A stretch of DNA of 64,000 nt from Bacilliculturomica massiliensis. GTDB taxonomy: Bacteria > Bacillota > Clostridia > Peptostreptococcales > Anaerovoracaceae. Where the stretch lies: NCBI RefSeq assembly GCF_900605495.1, contig NZ_LR027584.1, positions 17,307 through 81,306 of the forward strand, written 5' to 3'. Positions 34,751-43,435 of the stretch are shown one piece after another (positions within the stretch are counted from its first letter, which is position 1; every line of letters begins with the position of its first letter). Made by a program: the position numbers and the translations under genes. Under the pieces are notes generated by a model that saw only the letters and a program-made list of their open reading frames with translations, made no database searches and was not told where the DNA came from.

Positions 34751-34870
34751 CTGTTTTCACCTATCCCGGCACCCAGCTCCCAGCTCTCGGCTTCCGACGG
34801 GCCGGCGGGCCAACTGACCGCAGGCCCATCCCCGTCCCTCAGCCTATACTCAGACCGCCGGCACAGGAAC

Positions 34871-34912
34871 AAAAGGGCCGCTTATCCCAAGTTGCGGATA
34901 AGCGGCCTTTCA
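34871..34912. terminator. Bidirectional terminator between convergent units
   Basis: AAAGGGCCGCTTATCC pairs with GGATAAGCGGCCTTT around a short loop. It lies 48 bases past the trpB2 stop on the minus strand and also faces the plus-strand unit. Nothing else is seen in 34503-34959. Confidence 0.75.
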
Positions 34913-34959
34913 GTCATCTTTTTTCGGTTTTCATCCTGACGTTCTCAGTGGTTCCCAGT

Positions 34960-36351
34960 CTATTCCTGTATCCCCGGGATCTTCGGAAGCTGATCAAATC
35001 CGATCTGCAGATCAGCATCCGTAGGCACATAGTCGCTCATGGTCCCCTCGTGATAGGAGGTGTAAGCCGTCATATCGAAATATCCGGTTCCCGTCAGGCC
35101 AAACAGGATCGTTTTTTCCTCCCCTGTTTCCCGGCATCTCAACGCCTCGTCCATGGCGCCCCGGATAGCGTGGGCCGATTCCGGCGCGGGAAGGATCGTC
35201 TCATATTTTGCAAAGAAGGCCGCCGCTTCGAACACCTTCGTCTGTTCCACCGCCACGGCTTCCATGTATCCATCGTGATACAGTTTGGACAGGATCGGCG
35301 ACATGCCGTGGTATCTCAGGCCTCCCGCGTGATTGGGAGACGGGATGAATCCACAGCCCAGCGTGTACATCCGCGCCATGGGCGTGATCCGCCCCGTATC
35401 GCAGAAGTCGTAGGCGTACTTTCCTCTGGTCAGCGACGGACAGGAGACAGGCTCCACGGCCACGATGCGCGGATCAGCCTTACCCAGGAGCTTATCCTGC
35501 ATGAAGGGGGCGATCAGGCCGCCCAGATTGGAACCGCCGCCGGCGCAGCCGATCACTACGTCGGGATATTCGCCCAGGATCTCCATAGCTGCCTTCGTCT
35601 CCAGTCCGATGATCGACTGATGGAGCAGGACCTGATTCAGCACCGATCCCAGCACGTACTTGCAGCCTTCCGTCGTCACAGCCTTTTCCACCGCTTCCGA
35701 AATGGCGCAGCCCAGGCTCCCGCCCGTGTTCGGATGCTCCGCCAGGATCCTCCTGCCGGCTTCCGTGGTCTCGCTGGGACTGGGGATCACATTCGCGTCG
35801 AAGGTCTGCATAATGGCTTTGCGGAAGGGTTTCTGCTCATAGGATGCTTTTACCATATAAACGGTGAGGGGGATCCCGAAATACGAGCAGGCCTCTGCCA
35901 GCGCCGTGCCCCACTGGCCGGCGCCGGTCTCAGTGGTAAGTCTCTTCAGACCCTGCTCCTTAGCGTAATACGCCTGCGCGATAGCTGAATTGAGTTTATG
36001 GCTTCCAGAAGTGTTGTTGCCCTCGAACTTGCAGTAGATCTTCGCCGGCGTTCCCAGCGCTTTCTCCAGATTGTACGCCCGGATCAGCGGCGACGGCCGG
36101 TATATCTTATACATCTGCTGGATCTCCTCGGGAATATCCACATACCGCGTTTTCCCGTCCATCTCCTGATGGGCCAGCGCCTGGCAGAATACCGGATAGA
36201 GATCCTCTTCCACAGCCGGCTTTCCGGTGGCCGGATTGATCATGGGATCGGGCTGTTCTTTCATGTCCGCCCGCAGATTATACCATTGTGTGGGCATCTG
36301 GTCTTCCGTCAGATAAAAACGATGGGGTATTCTCGTAGTCTTCAATGTCAT
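34960..36351 (-). CDS. trpB2: Tryptophan synthase beta-like protein TrpB2
   Basis: 463 residues, longer than TrpB1 (about 400) as usual for TrpB2. The PLP lysine is in TSGSHKLNS (K119), with ETGAGQWG and GCAGGGSNLGG as substrate and phosphate loops. The enzyme condenses indole with serine to tryptophan. There is no trpA next to it, which fits an indole-salvage role. A tryptophan T-box lies upstream, so it is made when charged tRNA-Trp is scarce. Confidence 0.93.
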   Translation of the reverse strand: MTLKTTRIPHRFYLTEDQMPTQWYNLRADMKEQPDPMINPATGKPAVEEDLYPVFCQALAHQEMDGKTRYVDIPEEIQQMYKIYRPSPLIRAYNLEKALGTPAKIYCKFEGNNTSGSHKLNSAIAQAYYAKEQGLKRLTTETGAGQWGTALAEACSYFGIPLTVYMVKASYEQKPFRKAIMQTFDANVIPSPSETTEAGRRILAEHPNTGGSLGCAISEAVEKAVTTEGCKYVLGSVLNQVLLHQSIIGLETKAAMEILGEYPDVVIGCAGGGSNLGGLIAPFMQDKLLGKADPRIVAVEPVSCPSLTRGKYAYDFCDTGRITPMARMYTLGCGFIPSPNHAGGLRYHGMSPILSKLYHDGYMEAVAVEQTKVFEAAAFFAKYETILPAPESAHAIRGAMDEALRCRETGEEKTILFGLTGTGYFDMTAYTSYHEGTMSDYVPTDADLQIGFDQLPKIPGIQE

Positions 36352-36571
36352 TTCTGTTTCCTCCTGTGTTCGGCCAATTCCTTATTCTCTGGTCTTCCGG
36401 CCCTATGACTGCCGCCGAAGCGGCTTTTGCTTCTGAAACCGTGTGATCCTCGCTGTTTGTTCCGTGCTGTTCCCTTTCGCATGGCGGACGATCGACCGTG
36501 CAGCTCATCCTGCATTTTCTCTGCCAGTCTCCGACACGCCGCGAAACGATCCGGCCGTTTCTGAACCAAAC

Positions 36572-36865
36572 AAAAAAGACTTTCATCTCAGCTCCTGCTG
36601 GGACAAAAGTCTTGAACTTCTGCGGTACCACCCAAATTGACGTATACGACGCCCACTTGTTCTGCATACAACATGATATGCACTCCCTTGATAACGGGCG
36701 GAGATCCCGTCAGGCATTACTCAGCCGGCGCCCTTGCCGTCAGCCTTTCTTCCTGCCCTCATAAGTCCATTCAGTTTCAGCTTCCCTGCCGCGTTTCCAC
36801 CCTCCGCGGCTCTCTGTAAGTGACCGGCTCAAACCTACTCTTCTTAATCAGCGGTTTCATTTGAT
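36572..36865 (-). promoter_or_regulatory. Tryptophan T-box leader
   Basis: Read on the minus strand: a stem I region near GATTAAGAAGAGTAGG (about 36838-36853), the GGAGGGTGGAAACGCGG distal part, a likely specifier TGG (Trp codon) in CTGAATGGACTTATG at about 36766-36780, the T-box core GGGTGGTACCGCAG (about 36620-36633), and a terminator AAGACTTTTGTCC ... GAAAGTCTTTTTTG (36572-36613). It precedes trpB2 by about 220 bases. Uncharged tRNA-Trp would stabilise the antiterminator. Confidence 0.88.
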
Positions 36866-36968
36866 TTATTGTTTACTACATTAAAGCATTTTCCCTCCCC
36901 TGTCAACCCATTTTTTCAGGAGGGAAAGATTTATTTTCTCCTGCTCCGTCCCGAAAGACGGTCTCGTG

Positions 36969-37850
36969 CTAGAATTTCCCCGCCTCGTCTATATCGTAGA
37001 ACTGTTTTCCCTCTCCGATGACGCAGACCACGGGGAACACTTCGATGAAGGCGCGGGGATCCACCTGGCCCACATATTCCTTCAGCAACACGAATTCCCG
37101 CGGCGAACAGACGCAGTCCAGCTTGATCTTATCCTCGCCGGTGTAGCCGCCTACCGCATGGTGCACGGTGACGCCGCGGTGGAGATCGTTCAGGATGTAA
37201 TTCCTGATCTTCTCGGGCTCTGAACTGATGATGTGGATCTGATAGATCTGCATTCCAAAGTCAAAGACCACATAGTTCATGACATTGGCGTATACGATCT
37301 GGCCGATGATCGCATAGGCCGCCAGATCCAGTCCATAGGTGAAAAACAGAATGGCGCAGATGACCGCATCCAGAAGCATGAAAATGACTTTCAGGGGAAC
37401 AAACCGCAGCACGGTGGCTTTCAGGATCTTTCCCAGAGTGTCCGTTCCGCCGTAGGAATAGCCCAGCCGATAGGATATCCCCACCCCAAGCCCATAGAGG
37501 ATGCCGAAGGCCAGGATCGCCACCAGCTTGTTTTCAAAGGTGATGCTCACGTTTATGAACTGTGTCACCAGCAGGACGGTGGGATACAGGATCGACAGAA
37601 ATATTATGTTTACAAGCTCTTTTTTCCCCAGTATGGCAAAGGCCGCGATCACGATGACCAAGGTGATGGCGTAGCAGACAATGGTAAAGTTGACGCCGGT
37701 CAGCCCCTCCAGCACGATGGAAAGTCCCGTGGTTCCCGTGGTCACAAATCCGTTGGGAAGCAGTATCCAGTTTACAGCTGTCCCGCAGGCCAGGCAGCTG
37801 AGCACCAGCAGTAAATATGTCTTGATCTGTTTCTTGATTTTTTCGCCCAT
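36969..37850 (-). CDS. YitT family membrane protein
   Basis: 293 residues: five to six membrane helices (about 10-190, with GTTGLSIVLEG and SYGGTDTLGKIL typical of the DUF161 part) and a soluble DUF2179 domain at the C-terminus (VHHAVGGYTGEDK). The start at 37850 follows GGAGGGAACC. The function of the family is unknown. It stands alone between trpB2's leader and a TetR gene. Confidence 0.87.
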   Translation of the reverse strand: MGEKIKKQIKTYLLLVLSCLACGTAVNWILLPNGFVTTGTTGLSIVLEGLTGVNFTIVCYAITLVIVIAAFAILGKKELVNIIFLSILYPTVLLVTQFINVSITFENKLVAILAFGILYGLGVGISYRLGYSYGGTDTLGKILKATVLRFVPLKVIFMLLDAVICAILFFTYGLDLAAYAIIGQIVYANVMNYVVFDFGMQIYQIHIISSEPEKIRNYILNDLHRGVTVHHAVGGYTGEDKIKLDCVCSPREFVLLKEYVGQVDPRAFIEVFPVVCVIGEGKQFYDIDEAGKF

Positions 37851-37992
37851 GGTTCCCTCCGGGATTCCCTTCACTGCCTGATATTCTGCCCCGCCCCAGC
37901 CAAAGCCGACGGGCGGGGCGTCTCTGCATTCTGATAATAAAAATCAGGTATGTCAAATAATAAAATGTATCCTGCTGCCGGCGCGCAGGCCT

Positions 37993-38676
37993 TCATTGAT
38001 CCGTGCTGACGATCTCACACTGGCCGCTGCCGCAGGAAAGAAATATCTTCCTCATATAATACATGGCCTTCTCGGCCTGTCTGTCAGGCTTCCAATCAGG
38101 CTTTTTCTCCACCAGCTCGGAGAGGAGACCCTTAAAGAAGAAGATAGACAGCTCGTTGATCTCGTCGATGCAGGCGGTCTCCAGCATATCCTCCGCGGCG
38201 CACTTCTCCAGAAGCTTCCGATTGCGCTGAAAAATGTTTCCCTCCGTGAGCATGCCGATCAGCGGAAGGGACAGACCCTCCAGTTCCTCGGGAAAGATGT
38301 CGTAGTACCTGCGAATGACTTCCGGCGTGGAACTGCTGAGTTTTCCAAAAAACACACGGTAATAAAAATCCGGCAGCTGAAAAGCATGCTTGCTGAAGCA
38401 CTCCCAGATGGCCAGGTATTCCTCGAAGGCGTTACCCGCCTGACTCAAATAGTTCGGCAGGTCTCTGATATACTCCTTCAGCCGGCTCACCGACGCGTAG
38501 ACGATCAGGTGATCCAGATTATCGAAGTAATTGTAAAGCGTCGCGCTGTTGTACCCCGCGGCGTCTGCGATCTTTCGGATGGTTATGCTCTCCACATCCT
38601 CCTTATCCATCAGATCGATGGTCGCTTCGATAAAGTAGCTCATGATTCGCCGTTCCTTCAAGCTTTTATTACTCAT
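37993..38676 (-). CDS. TetR/AcrR family regulator
   Basis: 227 residues. The N-terminal HTH is ESITIRKIADAAGYNSATLYNYFDNLDHL (about 29-57), followed by a ligand domain with no recognisable specificity. GAGGGAGACC precedes the ATG. It is divergent from the second grd-type cluster, whose promoter contains a short dyad around CTGTACAG, so it is the likely controller of that cluster (inference). Confidence 0.9.
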   Translation of the reverse strand: MSNKSLKERRIMSYFIEATIDLMDKEDVESITIRKIADAAGYNSATLYNYFDNLDHLIVYASVSRLKEYIRDLPNYLSQAGNAFEEYLAIWECFSKHAFQLPDFYYRVFFGKLSSSTPEVIRRYYDIFPEELEGLSLPLIGMLTEGNIFQRNRKLLEKCAAEDMLETACIDEINELSIFFFKGLLSELVEKKPDWKPDRQAEKAMYYMRKIFLSCGSGQCEIVSTDQ

Positions 38677-38972
38677 ATGGTCTCCCTCTTCTGTCCTCTA
38701 CCCGTGATCCAACCTCAATTGTGATTTTAATCTTTTTCCCCCTATTTTTCAAGGTTTGCCGGGATATTTGTATATTTCCCCAGAATTCACGGTTAATAAC
38801 ACTGTCCCACGCCGTAAAACTCCTTTGAATTATTCAATATTTGGCATTCCGCCATGGGATATATGACTACTTTCTTCTTTTTCCCATCGTCCACAAGATC
38901 GATGATAGACATCTACTTTTGTGTATGGTACTCTAAAAACAAATTAAATCATGATTATTTAATAAACACGAT

Positions 38973-39000
38973 TGACAAACTGTCTGTACAGATTATAATG
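38973..39000 (+). promoter_or_regulatory. Promoter of the second reductase cluster
   Basis: -35 TTGACA (38973-38978), 16-base spacer, -10 TATAAT (38995-39000), both perfect consensus boxes. The spacer holds CTGTCTGTACAG, a dyad suited to the divergent TetR regulator. Apart from this, 38677-39058 shows no gene. Confidence 0.85.
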
Positions 39001-39058
39001 ACAGTAAGAAGGGCGGACGTACCGCCGAAAATGAAGCATGGGAGAAGGGACAAGCAGA

Positions 39059-40384
39059 ATGAAACTGAAGATCGGAAATTTTCACGTAAAAGATATTGTG
39101 TTTGGGTCGGAGCTGTCCTATAGGGACGGCGTGCTGACCATCGACAAAGAGAAGGCGTTGGATTTTGTGCGGCAGGATCCTCATATCACAGAGGCCCAGC
39201 TGCACATCGTAAAGCCGGGAGATATGGTCAGACTGTTTCCGGTAAAGGAGGCGGTGGAACCCCGGATCAAGACCAACGGCGAACCGCTGTTTCCCGGTTT
39301 TTCAGGGCCGGTGACCGGCGCGGCCGAAGGAGAGACGAAGGCTTTAAAAGGCTGCAGCGTTCTGGCCGTAGGTCGTCACTGGGGCGGCTTCCAGGACGGA
39401 CTGATCGATATGGGAGGAGAAGGAGCAAAGTACACCTACTTTTCCGGACTGATCAACGTAGTTTTGGTGGCTGATACGGATGAGACCTTCGAGCAGAAGG
39501 AACAGCAGAAGAAGAACCATGCGGTGCGTCTGGCGGTCCACAAGCTGGCCGAGTATCTGGCAGCCTGCGTGAAGGATCTGACGCCTGAGGACACGGACGA
39601 GTATGACTTTGAACCGGTGACAAAAAGGGACAGCGGAAAGAACGGCCTGCCCTCTGTGATCTATGTGATGCAGCTCCAGTCCCAGATGGAAGAGGACGGA
39701 TACAACGATCTGGTGTACGGATGGGACGCCAATCACATGCTGCCCACCTTCATGAATCCCAACGAGATCCTGAACGGCGCCGTGGTCTCCGGCAGCTTCA
39801 TGCCCTGCTCATCCAAATGGTCTACCTACGATTTTCAAAACGCTCCCGTCATTCGCAGACTCTATGAGGAGGACGGGAAGACGCTGAATTTCCTGGGCGT
39901 GGTCATGTCGAACCTGAACGTGGCTCTGGAGCAGAAGGAGCGTTCGGCAGTATTTGTGAAGGAGCTCGCCCGCTCTCTGGGTGCGGACGCGGCCATCGTT
40001 GCGGAGGAAGGATACGGCAACCCGGACGCGGATTTTGTGGCCTGCATCGCGGCGCTGGAGGACGCGGGGGTGAAGACCGTGGGCATGACCAACGAGTGTA
40101 CGGGAAGGGACGGCCAGTCCCAGCCTTTGGTCACGCTGGATGAAAAGCTCACGGCGATCGTCTCCTGCGGCAACGTCTCTGAGCTCATCGAACTTCCGCC
40201 CATGCCGGTGGTGCTTGGCGAGCTGGAATCCCTGGCCAGGGACGGCGTATCCGGCGGATGGTCCGACGACGAACTCCTAGGACCCTCGGTGCGGCCCGAC
40301 GGCTCTATTATAATGGAAAACAACGCCATGTTCTGCGGTGATCAGGTCATCGGCTGGTCGCAGAAATCAATGATTGAATTTTAA
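39059..40384 (+). CDS. Divergent GrdE/GrdG/GrdI-type reductase component B proprotein
   Basis: 441 residues, aligned along its length with the GrdE of this window (55755-57035): both start MKLxIG, share KPGD, RIKxxGEPLFPG-like and GFQDGLIDM segments. In GrdE-type proteins the chain is cleaved at an Asn-Cys pair and the cysteine becomes a pyruvoyl group. The GrdE of the main operon keeps N241-C242; here the aligned pair is S246-F247, and the only nearby cysteine is C250 in FMPCSSK. Either cleavage is shifted or the pyruvoyl is absent. It begins the cluster and is 14 bases from the selenoprotein gene. Substrate unknown. Confidence 0.87.
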   Translation: MKLKIGNFHVKDIVFGSELSYRDGVLTIDKEKALDFVRQDPHITEAQLHIVKPGDMVRLFPVKEAVEPRIKTNGEPLFPGFSGPVTGAAEGETKALKGCSVLAVGRHWGGFQDGLIDMGGEGAKYTYFSGLINVVLVADTDETFEQKEQQKKNHAVRLAVHKLAEYLAACVKDLTPEDTDEYDFEPVTKRDSGKNGLPSVIYVMQLQSQMEEDGYNDLVYGWDANHMLPTFMNPNEILNGAVVSGSFMPCSSKWSTYDFQNAPVIRRLYEEDGKTLNFLGVVMSNLNVALEQKERSAVFVKELARSLGADAAIVAEEGYGNPDADFVACIAALEDAGVKTVGMTNECTGRDGQSQPLVTLDEKLTAIVSCGNVSELIELPPMPVVLGELESLARDGVSGGWSDDELLGPSVRPDGSIIMENNAMFCGDQVIGWSQKSMIEF

Positions 40385-40398
40385 GGAGAGACAGGAGC

Positions 40399-41709
40399 AT
40401 GAAGAAAGCGATCATGTACGTCAATCAGTTCTTCGGACAGATCGGCGGGGAGGACAAAGCGGATTTTAAGCCCGTCATACGGGCGGAGCAGGTGGGACCG
40501 GTGCAGCCCATGGCGGCCCAGCTGCACGGTGAGATCACACACACTGTGATCTGCGGCGATAATTTCATGGGCTCCAATACAGAGGAAGCGCTGGCCTTTA
40601 TTATCGGCGAACTGGAAAAGCTTGAGTTCGACCTTTTCATCGCCGGACCCGCCTTTCAGGCGGGAAGGTACGGCGTAGCCTGCGGTTCCGTCTGCAGGGC
40701 GGTGAGCCGGCGCTTCGGAGTTCCAGTGGTAACATCCATGCACGTGGAAAACCCCGGGGTGGAGATGTTCAAAAAGGATATGTATATTATGAAGGGCGGC
40801 AACAGCGCCGTAAAGATGCGGGGCAATCTGGCTGATATGGCAAGACTCTGCAACAAGCTGCTGGACGGCGAGCCCCTTTTGGGAGCCGAAGCGGAGCGCT
40901 ACTTTGCGCGGGGCATCCGCCATCAGGCCTGGACTGAAGGAAACAGCACCGCGGCGGACCGGGCGGTGGATATGCTGCTGAAGCGGGTCCGGGGCGAGGC
41001 GTTTGTCACGGAGCTGCCTATTCCCAAGCTGGACCGGGTGCCCATCGCAACGGCGATCCACGATCTGAGCAAGGCTAAGGTGGCCCTTGTCACCTCCGGA
41101 GGCATTGTGCCGGTGGAAAACCCGGATAAGATCCAGTCCGCTTCCGCCACCAGGTGGGGCAGATACGATATTTCCAGTATGGATCGCCTGGAAAGCGGCG
41201 TATTCAAGACCATTCACGCAGGCTATGATCCTGCGGCGGCGGACGCCGATCCAAACGTGGTCGTTCCTCTGGACGCTCTGCGGGAGTATGAAAAGGAAGG
41301 GCGGATCGGTAAACTGGACGATCATTTTTACACCACGGTGGGCACGGGCACCACACAGGGCGAAGCGCAGCGAATGGCAAGAGAGATGGTGGAATGCCTG
41401 AAAAAGGACGGGGTGGACGCGGTGATACTGACTTCCACCTGAGGAACCTGTACTCGTTGCGGCGCAACGATGGTAAAAGAGATCGAACGGGCCGGACTCC
41501 CCGTGGTGCAGATGTGCAATCTGCTTCCTGTGGCAAAGACCACCGGAGCAAACCGGATCGTGCCTACGATCTCCATTCCGTATCCGCTGGGCGACCCAAA
41601 GACCAGCCGTGAAGAGCAGAATAAGCTGCGGTATCACAGAGTGGGCGTGGCCCTCTCTGCTTTGACCTCAGATATTCAGGAACAGACCGTTTTTAAAGTG
41701 GATATTTAG
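40399..41709 (+). CDS. GrdB/GrdF/GrdH-type component B selenoprotein (Sec at UGA 41440)
   Basis: 436 residues if the in-frame TGA at 41440-41442 is read as selenocysteine (Sec348), in the context ILTST-U-GTCTRCGATMVKE, identical around the codon to the main GrdB. A hairpin CGTTGC-GGC-GCAACG about 15-30 bases after the UGA is the expected bacterial SECIS. Component B removes the amine from an N-substituted glycine-type substrate and passes the carboxymethyl group to GrdA. It is closest in layout to GrdB but clearly diverged from it. It is paired with the GrdE-like protein upstream, and no grdA follows, so it would use the GrdA of the main operon. Confidence 0.9.
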
Positions 41710-41775
41710 CGTACCGTCGGCCGGCGCGCAGGCACAGGCGCGCGGCCGGCAGCGATCAGACTGGGAGGAAACAGA

Positions 41776-43230
41776 ATGGCAGTGACGTTTAAAGAGACTT
41801 ATGGATTGTTCATCGGCGGAGAGTTTACGCCGGCGTTGTCAGGAGAGACCTTCGACGTGTTCAACCCTGCTACCGGGGAAAAGCTGGCGGCTGCGGCTAA
41901 GGCGGAGGCGGCGGACGTGGACAGAGCCGTGAAGGCCGCCTGGAGCGCTTTTCCTCAGTGGGCGGCCATGAACGTACGGGACCGCTCAGAGCTTCTGTGG
42001 GCCATATCGGATATCGTAGAAGAGAATCTGGAATATTTGACAGAGATAGAGACCCTGAACAACGGAAAGCTGCTGCGGGAAGCCCGTTGCGATATAGAGG
42101 ATGTGGTGGACCAGTTCCGCTATTTCGCCTCCTGCATCCGATCTGGGGAAGGAAGCTATGTAGATCAGGGCGACGGAAATTTTAATATTCTGAAGCGCGA
42201 ACCTCTGGGGGTAGTGGGACAGATCGTTCCGTGGAATTATCCCCTCTCCATGGCCTGCTGGAAAATCGCCCCGGCTATGGCGGCGGGCAACTGCATCGTC
42301 ATTAAACCGGCCAGCAGCACGCCGCTGTCGCTGTTGATCTTTGCCGAGCTGGTGCAGTCCGTGATCCCGGCAGGCGTTCTCAACATCGTGACCGGCGGGG
42401 GCGGCAGCTGCGGGGAAGCTCTGGCCGCACACCCGGATATTCGGAAGATCGCCTTTACCGGTTCTACCGCCGTGGGAGCGAAGATCGGCGCCATCGCCGG
42501 CGGAAACATCATCCCTTCGACCCTGGAGCTGGGCGGAAAATCGGCTCAGATCCTCTTCCCCGACTGCCAGTGGGATAGAGCCTTGGACAGCGTCTGCGAG
42601 GGGATCCTAAGCAACGCCGGACAGATCTGCAGCGCGGGATCCAGAGCTTTTATCCACGCCGATATTTACGATGAATTCGTCCAGGCGCTTACCGAACGGT
42701 TCCAGGCGGTGAAAGTAGGAAACGGCATGGACGATGAGAGCGAGATGGGCCCCGTCATCGACAGCCATCAGTTAGAGGTGATCCTGGACTACGTGACCAT
42801 CGGCAAGGCAGAGGGAGCCAGACTGGCGACCGGCGGAAACCGCAAGTGTGGAGGAGATTTCGACAAGGGATACTTTATGGAACCTACCCTGTTCGCTGAT
42901 GTGACAAATCAAATGCGCATCGCCCAGGAGGAGATCTTCGGACCCGTTTTGGCCTGTATTCGCTTCACCGATGAAAAAGAAGTGATCGATATGGCAAACG
43001 ATTCGCCCTACGGTCTGGCAGGAAGCGTCTGGACTCAGGATATCAACCGGGGGATCCGCGTGGCGGGAGCGATCGGAGCCGGTCTTGTGTGGATCAACGC
43101 CTTCGGCCTGTATCCGGCGGGAACCTCTTTCGGCGGGTATAAGAAGTCCGGCTACGGACGCGAAGCCCACAAGACCACGCTGGACAGCTATTCCCAGATG
43201 AAATCCATCTTTGTGGCCACGGCGGAATAG
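41776..43230 (+). CDS. Aldehyde dehydrogenase family protein (betaine-aldehyde-like)
   Basis: 484 residues. The catalytic glutamate is in LELGGKS (E251) and the nucleophile in AGQICSAGSR (C285), with PWNYPLSMACWK for cofactor binding. It oxidises an aldehyde to an acid with NAD(P)+. CTGGGAGGAAACAGA precedes the ATG. Between a component B pair and a BCCT carrier, it may oxidise a betaine aldehyde or the amino-aldehyde precursor of the reductase substrate (inference). Confidence 0.93.
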   Translation: MAVTFKETYGLFIGGEFTPALSGETFDVFNPATGEKLAAAAKAEAADVDRAVKAAWSAFPQWAAMNVRDRSELLWAISDIVEENLEYLTEIETLNNGKLLREARCDIEDVVDQFRYFASCIRSGEGSYVDQGDGNFNILKREPLGVVGQIVPWNYPLSMACWKIAPAMAAGNCIVIKPASSTPLSLLIFAELVQSVIPAGVLNIVTGGGGSCGEALAAHPDIRKIAFTGSTAVGAKIGAIAGGNIIPSTLELGGKSAQILFPDCQWDRALDSVCEGILSNAGQICSAGSRAFIHADIYDEFVQALTERFQAVKVGNGMDDESEMGPVIDSHQLEVILDYVTIGKAEGARLATGGNRKCGGDFDKGYFMEPTLFADVTNQMRIAQEEIFGPVLACIRFTDEKEVIDMANDSPYGLAGSVWTQDINRGIRVAGAIGAGLVWINAFGLYPAGTSFGGYKKSGYGREAHKTTLDSYSQMKSIFVATAE

Positions 43231-43435
43231 AACTCCATATGCACTATCGTGATGAACCGCAGTTTTGCTTCTTCCAGAGAATTCAACATGAGGGATCCCC
43301 AGACACACATCAGAAGACACGCGGAGAAGGAGGCGCTATGACGGGGCTGGCCTTTAGGATCGAATTCCAGGACTGCAAACAGGGAAACAGACCAGAGTTA
43401 TCATCAAAATACTTTTATTAACGGGAGGATGAAAA

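Noticed and set aside
41440..41442. Nonsense mutation or frameshift in the GrdB-like gene
   Set aside because: The context ILTST-TGA-GTCTRCG matches the known Sec site of GrdB and the frame continues for 88 conserved codons with a SECIS-like hairpin.
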